Source: Pantoea deleyi
Lineage (GTDB): Bacteria; Pseudomonadota; Gammaproteobacteria; Enterobacterales; Enterobacteriaceae
Assembly: GCF_022647325.1 (NCBI RefSeq)
Contig: NZ_CP071406.1
Coordinates: forward strand, 94,641 to 158,640
Length of the DNA stretch: 64,000 bases
Reading direction: 5' to 3'
The position numbers were made by a program, and so were the translations under genes. Each line of letters opens with the position of its first letter. Within the stretch, counting starts at the first letter, position 1. Shown here one piece after another: positions 28,505-38,341 of this stretch. The notes beneath the pieces were generated by a model. The model was given only the letters and a program-made list of their open reading frames with translations. It searched no databases and was not told the DNA's origin.

Positions 28505-28616
28505 TCACCGCTCCGCCTACTGTTTCAACCCTTTCTACACTCTACAGCCAGACGGAGATCTGCGCGCCGGACGGCGCCAGGCTCTGGTCATATTCCGTTA
28601 ACGCTGTGGAGCTTCG

Positions 28617-29456
28617 ATGAAAATTCACCATCTCAACTGTGGCTGTATGTGCCCGCTGGGCGGCGCGTTCTACGATGGATTCAGCAGAGGCCTTAAGGCG
28701 CATCTTGTCTGCCACTGTCTGCTGATCGAGACCGATCGCGACGGGCTGGTGCTGGTGGATACCGGATTCGGGCGGCAGGATATTCATGCGCCCGGCAGCC
28801 GTCTGTCCGGCTTTTTCCGTGCACTGAACAACATTCAGCGACGTGACGAACTCACCGCGCTGTCACAGATCACGGCGCGGGGATTCCGGGCGGAAGACGT
28901 GCGCCATATTATTCTGACCCATCTCGATTTCGACCATGCTGGCGGACTGACCGATTTTCCGCAGGCGCGTCTCCATCTGTTACAGCAGGAGGTCGATACC
29001 GCTCATCAGCGGCATAGCTGGCTGTCGCGTGAACGTTACCGTCCCGGACAATGGGGCGGGATCAGCCAGTGGGAGACCTATCAGCCGCAGGGGGAAACCT
29101 GGTTTGGCTTTGAGGCCGTTAACCGCCTGCGTGATCTGCCGCCAGAGATTCTGCTGGTGCCGCTGGCAGGCCATACGCCGGGACACGCGGGTATCGCCAT
29201 CCGGCAGCCCGATGGCTGGCTGCTGCACGGCGGCGATGCCTGGTTTTATCGCGGGGAGATGCGTCAGCAGACACGGCACTGTACACCGGGGCTGCGCTTT
29301 TATCAGTGGATGATGGGAATGGATAACCGGGCCAGGCGGCATAACCAGCAGCGACTGCGGGCGCTCTCCTGCCAGCACGGCGGCGACATTACCTTTTTCT
29401 GCAGTCACGACGCGCGCGAACTGGATGGATTGCAGGGTAATGCCCCGCTGCGCTGA
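28617..29456 (+). CDS. Metallo-beta-lactamase-fold hydrolase
   Basis: 279 residues. The metal motif THLDFDHAGG (HxDxDH), a later His in AGHTPGHAG and Asp in HGGDAWF are all present, so a binuclear metal site is expected. The overall plan, with LVDTGFG early and the second His before a GIAI strand, resembles lactonases such as AHL-lactonase or related hydrolases. No signal peptide, so cytoplasmic. The substrate cannot be told from sequence. Quorum-signal cleavage is one possibility, since AhlD/AiiA-type enzymes share this fold. Confidence 0.82.
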   Translation: MKIHHLNCGCMCPLGGAFYDGFSRGLKAHLVCHCLLIETDRDGLVLVDTGFGRQDIHAPGSRLSGFFRALNNIQRRDELTALSQITARGFRAEDVRHIILTHLDFDHAGGLTDFPQARLHLLQQEVDTAHQRHSWLSRERYRPGQWGGISQWETYQPQGETWFGFEAVNRLRDLPPEILLVPLAGHTPGHAGIAIRQPDGWLLHGGDAWFYRGEMRQQTRHCTPGLRFYQWMMGMDNRARRHNQQRLRALSCQHGGDITFFCSHDARELDGLQGNAPLR

Positions 29457-29615
29457 TAACCTATCGCTCTTCCCTGAGCCGGGCGGCAGCGTGATCGGGT
29501 GACCTATGCCGTCCAGCGGCCTCGTGTTCATCGCCTGAGTGACGGGCTCAGATGCGGACGCCCGAGCCCTGAGGGTCCAGCCGTCTCAGCCGCAGCGGCA
29601 TCCCGTGCAATCAGC

Positions 29616-32153
29616 TTACGCCGGATCGCCCGCCCGCTTTTTCAGCTGCGCAGCAAGCCAGGGGGCGGTAAGACTCTGTTCCGCGCGGCTGACCGCTTCC
29701 GGTGAACCGGCAGCGACAACCCGTCCGCCCTTCAGCCCGGCACCGGGCCCCAGATCGATCACCCAGTCCGCCTCGGCCACAATCCGCATCGTATGTTCCG
29801 CCATCACCACGGTATGGCCGCGTGTGACCAGCTCATCCAGTACGATCAGGAGCTTATCCATGTCCGAGGGATGCAGGCCGGTTGAGGGCTCATCCAGCAA
29901 ATAAAGCGTAGCGGTTCGCTGCACGCGCTGCAGTTCCCAGGCGAGCTTGATGCGCTGACACTCGCCACCGGAGAGTTCGGTGGCGGGCTGACCCAGCGTC
30001 AGATAACCCAGACCCAGCGACGTCAGCGCCTTCAGGGAGCGCTGGATGCCGTCGTACTCCCGGAACCGCTCGGTGGCTTCATCGACGGTGAGCGCCAGCA
30101 CATCAGCAATCGTGAGGTCATTCCATGTCACCTCAAGCGTTTCGGGATTATAACGGCTTCCCCCACAGACCGAGCAGGTTGCCGTCGCGCTCGGCATAAA
30201 GAGCAGCTCGATAGAGATCTGTCCCTGCCCTTCACACGCCGGACAGCGCCCGGCAGGCAGGTTAAATGAGAAGCGGCTGGCGCTGAACCCTCTGGCTTTG
30301 GCGGCGGGCGTGTCGGCAAAGAGTCGGCGGATAATGTCGAAAAATCCGGTATAGGTGGCAAGATTTGAGCGTGGCGTCCGACCAATCGGGCGCTGATCGA
30401 TCCTGACCAGCCGGCCGATGGCGTCACCGCCACTGATAACCTGCCCCGTCACGTCCGGTACTGGCTCCTCCTCCTCGCCCTCTTCGCTGTCAGGCGGGGT
30501 ATCAAAACGTCCGAGCATTTCGGGCAGCACGCGATTCAGCAGGGTGGATTTCCCCGAGCCGGAAATCCCGGTAACTGCCGTCATTCTCGCCAGCGGGATA
30601 GCGATATCAATCCCGTTGATGTTGTTACAGGCGATCTGTTCCAGCCTGAGCCAGTGTTCAGCAGGGTGACGCTGACGCAGCCCGCTGTAGCTGCGGGCAA
30701 AGAGGTATTCCGCGGTCGGGGAAGCGCCGACCTCTTCCAGTCCGGCTGGCTCGCCGTTATAGACGACTGCGCCGCCATGACTGCCCGGACCCGGCCCGAC
30801 CTCCACCAGCCAGTCCGCCTCGGCAATCAGGTCCGTATTATGCTCGACGACAACCAGCGAGTTGCCAGCCCGGACCAGATTTTTCAGGGAGGCCAGCAGC
30901 GATCGGACATCGTCGGGATGCAGGCCTGCAGACGGCTCATCCAGCACGTAGAGCACGCCAAACAGACGGGAAATCAGCTGGGTGGCCAGCCGCACGCGCT
31001 GCAGTTCGCCAGAGGACAGCAGCGTGGTACGGCGCCCCGGCGCGAGATGCCCCAGCCCCAGCATCTCGAGCTGCCCCAGCCGCGTGCTGATATCGGAGGC
31101 CATCCGGATCACTGCCTCGCGCAGCGCCGCCTCAGCGGGCATGTCCGGTGATGTGCCCTGTGCGTAGGGTTTCAGCCGTTCGTTCAGTTCAGAGACCGGG
31201 CGTTCACTCAGGCTGGCGATATCCTCACCGGCAAAGGTGACAGAGAGCGCATCCCGGTTAAGCCTTTTGCCGTGGCATTCCGGACAGGGCGCGACCGTCA
31301 CAAAGCGCGCCAGCCGTTTCTTCGTGGCTTCGCTGCCACCCGCATAGCCCTGCAGCACGATTTTTGCCGCGCTGGTGTAGGTGCCGGTATAGGCGGGCTC
31401 TTCGCCCGCCGCCAGCGCTTTTTCCCGCTGCGCCGCGTTCAGCCCGACAAAAATCGGCACTGAGGGTTGTTCATCGGTCAGCAGTATCCACTGCCGATCG
31501 CGGGATGAAAGCGTGTGCCAGGGCGCATCGACGTCATAGCCGAGCGTCTCCAGAATGCTGCGCAGATTCTTGTTGTGCCAGCCTCTGGGCCATGAGGCAA
31601 TCGCGCCTTCGCGGATGCTGAGTGATTCATCCGGCACCATCGCTTCGGTTCTGACGGTATGCACCCGGCCAAGTCCCTGACAATGCGGACAGGCGCCTTT
31701 GGGATGGTTGGGGGAAAAATAGTCGGCCGTCATGAAGGGCACGCCCTCTGGCCTTACGCCCGCTCGGGAAAACAGCAGGCGCAGCGTGACGGAAATGCGG
31801 GTCAGGCTGCCTACCGTAGAACGTTCCTGCGCTCCGGTACGGCTCTGCTGAAGCGCCACCGCGGGCGGAAGCCCGTCGATATTGTCTACATCCGGCGCAG
31901 CTGCCTGATCGATCAGACGGCGGGCATGTGGCGATACCGACTCAATAAACCGGCGCTGCGCTTCCGCGTAGAGGGTATCAAAAGCGAGTGAGGACTTACC
32001 CGAGCCGGAGACCCCGGTAAAGACCACCAGCGCATTCCGGGGGAACCGCAGCGACACCTCTTTGAGATTGTGTGTTCTGGCACCCTGAACCGAGACATAA
32101 GGGTCAATATGCTCATCAGCGCGGTAAGGATCGGTGGAGCTTTTTTCTCTCAT
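29616..32153 (-). CDS. UvrA-like ABC ATPase (short UvrA2-type paralogue)
   Basis: 845 residues against about 940 for UvrA. It has two ABC ATPase halves: Walker A GVSGSGKSSLAFDTLYAEAQRR and GISGSGKSTLLNRVL, signatures LSSGELQRV and LSGGECQRIKLA, and D-loops LDEPSAGLHP and LDEPSTGLHP. Zinc motifs CPHC, CPEC, CPAC and CSVC are present. The N-terminal UvrB-interaction region is shortened, as in UvrA2 and drug-resistance relatives such as DrrC. It probably binds damaged or drug-modified DNA without the full excision complex. It stands alone in its locus. Confidence 0.88.
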   Translation of the reverse strand: MREKSSTDPYRADEHIDPYVSVQGARTHNLKEVSLRFPRNALVVFTGVSGSGKSSLAFDTLYAEAQRRFIESVSPHARRLIDQAAAPDVDNIDGLPPAVALQQSRTGAQERSTVGSLTRISVTLRLLFSRAGVRPEGVPFMTADYFSPNHPKGACPHCQGLGRVHTVRTEAMVPDESLSIREGAIASWPRGWHNKNLRSILETLGYDVDAPWHTLSSRDRQWILLTDEQPSVPIFVGLNAAQREKALAAGEEPAYTGTYTSAAKIVLQGYAGGSEATKKRLARFVTVAPCPECHGKRLNRDALSVTFAGEDIASLSERPVSELNERLKPYAQGTSPDMPAEAALREAVIRMASDISTRLGQLEMLGLGHLAPGRRTTLLSSGELQRVRLATQLISRLFGVLYVLDEPSAGLHPDDVRSLLASLKNLVRAGNSLVVVEHNTDLIAEADWLVEVGPGPGSHGGAVVYNGEPAGLEEVGASPTAEYLFARSYSGLRQRHPAEHWLRLEQIACNNINGIDIAIPLARMTAVTGISGSGKSTLLNRVLPEMLGRFDTPPDSEEGEEEEPVPDVTGQVISGGDAIGRLVRIDQRPIGRTPRSNLATYTGFFDIIRRLFADTPAAKARGFSASRFSFNLPAGRCPACEGQGQISIELLFMPSATATCSVCGGSRYNPETLEVTWNDLTIADVLALTVDEATERFREYDGIQRSLKALTSLGLGYLTLGQPATELSGGECQRIKLAWELQRVQRTATLYLLDEPSTGLHPSDMDKLLIVLDELVTRGHTVVMAEHTMRIVAEADWVIDLGPGAGLKGGRVVAAGSPEAVSRAEQSLTAPWLAAQLKKRAGDPA

Positions 32154-32872
32154 GATGTCCCTGCTTGATCATCTCCGGCAGGCTAAGAGCCGCCTGCCGA
32201 TAGTTGCTGAAAGTGGTGATGGCCGATTGGGTGTTCAGGCGATGCGGCCCGATCCGGCCTCGGCACCCAGGCAAGGGTAGTCAGGGATCCCGGGATGTAC
32301 AACGCGGAGGGGGTGTTTGATGGGGGGAGAGGCGGGCAATGCCGCATTAACCGGCACTCACCTCATAAGTCAGGAGATATACACTGACTGGACCCGTAAC
32401 CGGTAATCTGACAGGTTCACGCACCCGCCACATGGAGAGTCCGGATCATTGCAAGGGCAGCTCGCGCCCTTTGGGCAGCACGTCATAAACGCAATCAGGC
32501 TGTTCAGTCGCCGCTAGCGGCTCTCTTGCAGCCAGCCTCGGCTGCTTCATGCAAAATTTGATCGCCGTTGCCGGATCGGATGCCTCGATCGGCGAATCTT
32601 CCTGCTCATGTTGTTCAAAAGGCAGAGCCACGTCCGTAAATCCCCCGCTTCACTTGAGTGAGTGCTCATTGTTGAACAAGGGAGAAACAGCCGCCCGCGC
32701 TGCCTGATAATCTGCTTTATTGTGAACAGGTTTGACTGACTCAAGCCTCATATCGCCATCATTCCGGCGACTTGGCTGCTGTACCTGGCATGTGTACCAA
32801 CAAATTCAACAGAGATTGCCAAATCTGTATGTTACCGCGACGACCCGATGGAAGTGGTTTCACACCAAACTG
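32154..32872. other. Intergenic region, possibly decayed
   Basis: About 720 bp with only short open frames on both strands, none with a good ribosome site or recognisable similarity. It lies beside a frameshifted toxin gene and may hold gene remnants, but none could be named. Confidence 0.4.
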
Positions 32873-33290
32873 TTACTCATAGGCTTGATTTGCCCAAGCC
32901 TCCAGCATCAGGCCAGGCATTCGCTCAAATTCCCGAACAGTGTTTGTTACCAGTACGGCACCACCAGCAGCGATGGCATGACCGGCAATGGCCATGTCGT
33001 TTGGCTCGATAAGCGCTGCGGCAAGCTGCAGCGCGACACGAATGTTTGTGATCGCCTCTAATGCAGCATGATCCCAGGGCAGGATGGCATAAAGTCGGGC
33101 ACAAAACGCGTCAACCAATGGAGTATGATGCGGAGAGGCCTTCGGGCCGGTGGCACCGAAGCGCATTTCAGAGTAGGTAATGGCAAAGACAACAAATACG
33201 CTGATTACGAAAGACTGCCTGCTCCAGGCGTCTGAGCAGAGCGTCAGGCTGCTCGCGCATGATGAACGAACTGATACATGTGTCGAACAT
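32873..33290 (-). pseudogene. vapC: VapC-type PIN-domain toxin, frameshifted
   Basis: Two frames together give a full-length VapC. The first part, from the ATG at 33290, reads MFDTCISSFIMREQPDALL and continues RRLEQAVFRNQRI. The second, in another frame, reads FAITYSEMRFGATGPKAS and ends REFERMPGLMLEAW. Removing one base in the A-run at 33194-33196 (T-run on the coding strand) joins them as RIVVFAITYSEMRFG. PIN toxins are ribonucleases with Asp at the start, Glu in SEMRFG and Asp in EPNDMAIAGH; all are present, but not in a single frame. The toxin is therefore likely inactive, unless the extra base is a sequencing error. Confidence 0.75.
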
Positions 33291-33525
33291 CCAGACGTTT
33301 TTCACAGGTCGGATCGTCCTTTATCACTACATCCTCACGTACTGTCATAAAGACTGGTTCGGCCCTCTCAAATTCGAGCAAGGTCCATGTCGGGCGAACC
33401 GGATGCAGAATGATACTGTCCCCTCCCCGGATAATCGCCAGGATGCTGACTCCCTCAAAATCCAGATCGCGGGGCAGACGAATAGCACGGTGATTACCCT
33501 TCCTGACAATAGATACGATGCTCAT
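33244..33525 (-). CDS. vapB: VapB-type antitoxin
   Basis: 93 residues from the ATG at 33525 (MSIVSIVRKGNHRAIRLP); the frame is open 7 codons further. The AbrB/SpoVT-like swapped-hairpin DNA-binding domain is clear (GNHRAIRLPRDLDFEGVSIL, then GDSIILHPVRPTW), followed by a toxin-binding tail. VapB neutralises VapC and represses the operon. The gene overlaps the toxin start by 47 bp, more than usual, so the C-terminus (after KDDPTCEKRL) may be extended by a mutation. It is adjacent to the broken toxin. Confidence 0.85.
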   Translation of the reverse strand: MSIVSIVRKGNHRAIRLPRDLDFEGVSILAIIRGGDSIILHPVRPTWTLLEFERAEPVFMTVREDVVIKDDPTCEKRLDVRHMYQFVHHARAA

Positions 33526-33773
33526 AGTGGATTCCCCTGCGTTCATGTTTCTCAGAATACTTGTCCGTATCAGGTATGGGCTGAGGTTGATTACAGGATA
33601 AATTTTAACCTGAACATATCCCTTGCAGATGTGAAGTCCCAGATAACAATTTTTACGATCCCCGCCAGGACACTGGCCTGCTCCGCCTTTTCACCGTGAG
33701 CAGGCGGCAGTTTCTTCGATAAGTAGTCAGAAAATCACCGCCCGTCAGCGCGACTCCCCTCGCGCAGACCATC

Positions 33774-34343
33774 TCACGGGTTGATCCATTCGCTTGCCTG
33801 CAATACTCCGTCAGCCGCATAGCGGAACAGCGCGCGCTGGTTGTCGTTCCGCTGGAGCTGATAAGCGTCCAGCGAAACGACCTGCACGATCACCACGCCG
33901 AAGCGGGATTCTCCGGCTTCCGGTTCCGTCGATTCATCTGTGAGAGACGCAGTTGCCCGCACCTCGCCCGGCGGTCCACCGTGGTATGTCTGCCGGGTAT
34001 GCGACGGCAGCGCACGCCAGATGCGCCGGGCAATCTCACTGCCTGCCGCATAACAGTGAACCTGCCCGGCCAGGCGCAGTTGCAGTCGACGCTCATGGCA
34101 ATATCCCAGCACGGTCACCTGAGGATTTGCTGCCATCTCCTGCCATTTCGGGCTGCGGACATCGGTATGAAATGTCAGCCTCCGGCGCGCATCATCGCAT
34201 TCGCGCAGAACTACGATCCGCGCCTGAGGCCGCTGCGCGGTATCGGCCGTGCAGAGCGTCACATACCGGAATCCGGCGTGCGGATCGGCGGCCGCGTCCA
34301 TGAGTTCCGTCCAGGCGGCAGCTTCAAACGATCTCAAATCCAT
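33774..34343 (-). CDS. Pyridoxamine 5'-phosphate oxidase-family flavoprotein
   Basis: 189 residues. The split-barrel FMN-binding pattern is visible: RYVTLCTADTAQRPQARIVVLRECD, then LTFHTDVRSPKWQEMAANPQV and LQLRLAGQVHCY. The C-terminal conserved substrate-binding segment of true PdxH is not clear, so it is better described as a family member acting on an unknown compound. It is the type often annotated as a general-stress or flavin reductase-like protein. It is convergent with no neighbour and apparently monocistronic. Confidence 0.82.
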   Translation of the reverse strand: MDLRSFEAAAWTELMDAAADPHAGFRYVTLCTADTAQRPQARIVVLRECDDARRRLTFHTDVRSPKWQEMAANPQVTVLGYCHERRLQLRLAGQVHCYAAGSEIARRIWRALPSHTRQTYHGGPPGEVRATASLTDESTEPEAGESRFGVVIVQVVSLDAYQLQRNDNQRALFRYAADGVLQASEWINP

Positions 34344-34588
34344 TGGGTTACCCTCATCAGCGTTAACGTCAGCAATCGGCTAAGCGTAGCAACGAAGCGG
34401 GAAGATGACCTGCCAGCGCTGTCACGAACGCAGCCCTGCGCCAGTTTATTCAGGCGAACACGGAGACAGAAAAATGTCCTCTGTTGCGGGATGTCTCGCA
34501 ACGTGACGCGATCGCTTCACGCCCGTCGGCGACACTGTGCTATTTTTGCCGCATCGTCTGACTCAACTGATCCGCAGGAAGTGACCGC

Positions 34589-35158
34589 ATGTCTAGGGAC
34601 GCATCGCCAGAATCTGAGCCGCAGGTCACTTCACCGCGCCTCACCTACCGTCCGCTGCGTCAGCAGGACTGGCCTTTCTATCTGGCAGTCAGTCAGGACC
34701 GATCGGTGATGCAATACATCAGCGACCCGCGCAGCGCCGAAGAGATCAGAACACACTCTTTTGATGTGCGGCTGCCCGCCTGGTACAGGGGCTGTCCGCA
34801 CTGGCTGTGTCTGGTGATTGAGGAGAAAACCTCCGGGCTTCCGGTGGGCCTGTGCGGGTTTATCGATCGCGGAGACGGGATAGCTGAGGCGGGTTTTCTG
34901 CTGGCCGCAGAGGCGCAGGGAAAAGGCTAAGGCAGCGAGTCGCTGCGGGCCACGATCGCCTTCTGCTTTGAGCAGCAGAATTACCGTAAAATGGTCGCCA
35001 CCGTCACGGCGGGTAACGCGGCATCATGCCGGACCCTGCTGTCGGCCGGTTTTATTCAGGAAGGCACCTTACGGCAGAACTTTTTTCTCGACGGCAGATG
35101 GCAGGATGACTGGATCTTCGGCTTGCTGAAAGAGGAATACCGGCCAGCAGCACGCTGA
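34589..35158 (+). pseudogene. RimJ/RimL-type GNAT acetyltransferase, broken by an in-frame stop
   Basis: The frame encodes a 189-residue protein except for a TAA at 34928-34930. The first 113 residues (SPRLTYRPLRQQDWPFYLAVSQD to GFLLAAEAQGKG) and the following in-frame part (GSESLRATIAFCFEQQNYRKMVATV to GFIQEGTL) form one continuous GNAT with the acetyl-CoA motif QGKG*GSE. Tyr is usual at the stop position, so a single change TAC or TAT to TAA explains it. The cut removes part of the cofactor site and the last third, so the product should be inactive. Confidence 0.8.
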
Positions 35159-35194
35159 TGAGTGGCCAGCGCGCCGCCGTACAGGACGAACCGG

Positions 35195-37393
35195 TCAGCG
35201 TGGCGTGACGCCGTAACCGCTGACAGCAGGCAGCACAGGGGCTTTCTGATCCAGCATCGCCTCAAAGTCCTCTGGCGTGAGTGGCTGACATAACCCATTT
35301 CCCTGCATCACGTTGCATCCGGCTGTCGTGACAAAAGCGATCTGATCTTTCTCCTCCACGCCTTCTGCCGCGACCTGAATGCCCAGGCTTTTCCCCAGCG
35401 CGGTCATGGCGCGAAACATCATCCGCACCCGCATACTGGAATCCAGTTCCAGCGTCAGCGACTTATCGATCTTGAAGCCCGACACAAAGCTGTAGCGCAG
35501 CAGATTAAGCGCCCCCAGCGTCCGACCGTAGTGATCGATAACAAAGGAGGCGCCCGTCCGGCGCACGGCCTCCACCTGCGCGGGCATATCCTGCACCAGC
35601 ACCGCCAGCAGCGGCTCATCCACCTCCAGCTCGACGAAACCGGCATCGCCTCCGGCGCTTTCACGGATCACCGCTTCCAGCGTCTGTCCGGTCAGCTGAC
35701 GCGGAAACAGGTTGATGCTGACGCGAAGCGCGGGAAAACGCACCTGCCACTGCCGGACCTGAGCCAGCGCACTGCGGATAATCCACTCCCCGAGCGTGAC
35801 GGAAAGCGGACTCTTCACCAGCATACCGATGAACTCCGCGGGCAACAGCAAGCCGCGCGTCGGATGCTGCCAGCGCACCAGGGTCTCGCAGCCCACGAGT
35901 CTGCCGCTTTCCACGTCGTAGCGGGGCTGATAATAAAGCGTGAACTGCTGCTGCCGTACCGCCGTTTCCAGTTCGCGCTCAAAGCGACGACGCTGCTGTT
36001 CGGCATCCCGGAATGCGGGCATAAACAGAATGCTGCACCCTTTGCCCGAAGCCTTGGCGCGATAGAGCGCCAGGTCCGCGGCAGACATCACCGAAGAGGG
36101 ATCGCGGCCATGCTCAGGATAAGAGGCGATCCCGGTGCTGGCTCCCACCACAACGGGTGAATCGTGATAACGGAACGGCGTCTGCACGGCCGCAATCAGT
36201 TTTTCCGCCATGATTGCCGCTTCGGCGCTGCCACCCGCCAGCAGGATCACAAATTCATCACCGCCCAGACGCGCAGCCGTTACGGCGCTGGTACAGACCG
36301 CCCGGATCTGTTCGGCGACGTGACACAGCAGCGCATCCCCGGCGGCATGTCCCAGCGTGTCATTGACCTCCTTGAAGCCATCGAGGTCGGTCATCAGTAG
36401 CGTATAGGGCACGCCCGCTTTGGTCAGCTGAGCCACCTGCTCCATAAAGGCGCTGCGGCTGGCGAGTCGCGTCAGCATATCCAGCGAGGCCAGTTCACAG
36501 AGTCGCGCTTCACTCTCATAGCGGGCCGTGACATCACGGATAATCATTCCCACCAGCCGCTCGCCCTCTTCACACCAGCCGGAAAAAGAGACCTCGGCCG
36601 GAAATTCGCGACCGTTCCGGGTCACGCCCCAGATCTGTAACGAGCGCGGCAGAGAGATTGCCGCATCATCCGCGGTGATACGAGCCAGTTCGGTGCGATA
36701 ATCGGTCTGGCAGCGCGCCGGAATCAGCTCGCTGACATACTGGCCCCGCATCTCTTCGGCGGTGTAGCCAAACAGCGCCGTCGCGGCCGGATTCCAGAAG
36801 ATGATGCCGCGCCGCAGGTCGGTGCAGACAATGGCGTCAGGCGAGGTCGATGAAATCGCCTGAAGCCGCTGCTGGCTGGTGTAACGCAGCAATTCCAGAC
36901 GGTGCATCTCCATGCGATCCATCACCAGGGCGGCGATGTCGGCCAGATGCTGCCGATCCTCCGCCGTCAGCGGCTCACGCGGATGGCTGTCGGTCAGGCA
37001 GACGGTGCCAATGTGATGACCATCGGGGGTTGAGAGCGGGATCCCGGCGTAAAAGCGGATAAAGGGATAGCCATGCACCAGCGGACTGTCGCAAAAGCGC
37101 GGATCCTTCAGCGTATCGGGCACACAGAGGATGTCGCCTTTCGCCAGCGTATGATTGCAGAAGGCGACGTTACGCGCGGTGCCGGAGATATTCAGACCGT
37201 AGCGGGAGGCGAAGAATTGCCGCTTCTCATCAATCAGCGACACAAAGGCGACCGGCACCTTAAACAGGCGTGCGGCCAGCGTGGTGAGCCGGTCCAGCGC
37301 ATCGGTCGGCGGTGTATCCATCAGATGATACTGTTTGAGTGCGTCGAGGCGAGCGGCCTCGGCATCATGATAAACGGGACGTTTCAACGTCAT
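35195..37393 (-). CDS. GAF-PAS-GGDEF-EAL c-di-GMP protein with degenerate EAL
   Basis: 732 residues from the ATG at 37393 behind AGAGGGGAG. Order: GAF (about 20-165), PAS (about 175-295), GGDEF (about 310-465) and EAL (about 480-715). The cyclase site is intact (RLGGDEFVILL); the inhibitory RxxD site is absent. In the EAL domain the first motif is ETLVRW and DDFGTGYS is replaced by IDHYGRTLG, losing a metal-binding Asp, so phosphodiesterase activity is doubtful. Lys in FKIDK and Glu in AAEGVEE remain. It may be a diguanylate cyclase whose EAL serves as a binding module. No TM helix. Confidence 0.9.
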   Translation of the reverse strand: MTLKRPVYHDAEAARLDALKQYHLMDTPPTDALDRLTTLAARLFKVPVAFVSLIDEKRQFFASRYGLNISGTARNVAFCNHTLAKGDILCVPDTLKDPRFCDSPLVHGYPFIRFYAGIPLSTPDGHHIGTVCLTDSHPREPLTAEDRQHLADIAALVMDRMEMHRLELLRYTSQQRLQAISSTSPDAIVCTDLRRGIIFWNPAATALFGYTAEEMRGQYVSELIPARCQTDYRTELARITADDAAISLPRSLQIWGVTRNGREFPAEVSFSGWCEEGERLVGMIIRDVTARYESEARLCELASLDMLTRLASRSAFMEQVAQLTKAGVPYTLLMTDLDGFKEVNDTLGHAAGDALLCHVAEQIRAVCTSAVTAARLGGDEFVILLAGGSAEAAIMAEKLIAAVQTPFRYHDSPVVVGASTGIASYPEHGRDPSSVMSAADLALYRAKASGKGCSILFMPAFRDAEQQRRRFERELETAVRQQQFTLYYQPRYDVESGRLVGCETLVRWQHPTRGLLLPAEFIGMLVKSPLSVTLGEWIIRSALAQVRQWQVRFPALRVSINLFPRQLTGQTLEAVIRESAGGDAGFVELEVDEPLLAVLVQDMPAQVEAVRRTGASFVIDHYGRTLGALNLLRYSFVSGFKIDKSLTLELDSSMRVRMMFRAMTALGKSLGIQVAAEGVEEKDQIAFVTTAGCNVMQGNGLCQPLTPEDFEAMLDQKAPVLPAVSGYGVTPR

Positions 37394-37745
37394 CTCCCCT
37401 CTGATGTTATCTGCTGTGGCCGGCATGACACAGCATAAAGAGGACACGTTCAATCAGACAGGACGGACAGATTGCGCTGCCGACCCGCTGCCGGAAGAAA
37501 GGCCCGTCAGTGAGCCCGGCAGCAACAGATTGCCGCACAGAGCCCGATAAAGCTGGTGCCGCCAGAAGCGGACGCCAGTTAACACGTTCTGCCCGGCTGA
37601 GAGGTCGCGACGCAGCAGCGCCTGTTTGCGGACCGCGCCAGCCAGAACCGGCCGGGGCATATCAGACGAGCGGGATAATGCGCTTCGTTTAGCTATATAT
37701 CGGCCTGACATAACTTTACTTCAGCGAAAACAGAGGCTGACGATC

Positions 37746-37985
37746 CTACTTTTTCGGTCTCGGGACCAGCTCATAGTAGGGATGCTCTCCGGCCAGCAGC
37801 ATCAGCAGCTCATATTCCCCCTGGCTGAGCAGCGCAGGATTTTTCGATGCTTCTTTGGTCTGCCAGACCCGCTGGCTGAGATCAAACCGCTCTGCCGCAA
37901 TCTCCTGTGAGAGTCCGGCTGCCTTACGCAGTTCACGCACGTTGTGCTGCACAACGACGGGCTGCTGAAAAATCTGATTTCTCAT
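37746..37985 (-). CDS. Small XRE-type helix-turn-helix protein
   Basis: 79 residues from the ATG at 37985, with GGAG at a proper distance; the longer open frame is rejected. The core NVRELRKAAGLSQEIAAERFDLSQRVWQTKEAS is a lambda-repressor-like helix-turn-helix, and the C-terminus (GEYELLMLLAGEHPYYELV) is a short dimer or accessory helix. Size and pattern fit small plasmid- or phage-borne regulators. It has no partner gene next to it; targets unknown. Confidence 0.7.
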   Translation of the reverse strand: MRNQIFQQPVVVQHNVRELRKAAGLSQEIAAERFDLSQRVWQTKEASKNPALLSQGEYELLMLLAGEHPYYELVPRPKK

Positions 37986-38341
37986 ATGAACGCTCCGCAT
38001 ACGGTGCCCCGATCCGATGGCCGGGCAGAAGGATCTGCCTGCAGCCAACACATAAATTTGAGTTAAGTTTTAAATCCCGGGTATTTTTCGCGTCAGGAAA
38101 GCGTAAAAAATCAGCAAACGTGCTGGAATTAAGTGAAATTATATTTTCCGTTCTCATCGGACAATTCCTGCCCGGCTTGAATCATTATTTTCATTCTGAA
38201 TCGCTAAAATGGCTTTGCGATGATCGGCGTCAATAACACTTAAAATAAATGATGCATTTATTCATCTTTAAAATAAGCCGGAAAGCTGGCCGCGATTAAT
38301 ACATATACGGCCAGCCCGGACTTAATGAGAGGGCGTTCAGG
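37986..38341. other. Intergenic region after the chemoreceptor gene
   Basis: 356 bp; includes CTGGCCG/CGGCCAG arms at 38286-38314 that could form a weak terminator for the chemoreceptor gene. Nothing else was recognised. Confidence 0.4.

Noticed and set aside
32446..32744. Two short frames in the gap before vapC
   Set aside because: No similarity, no ribosome site and uneven composition.
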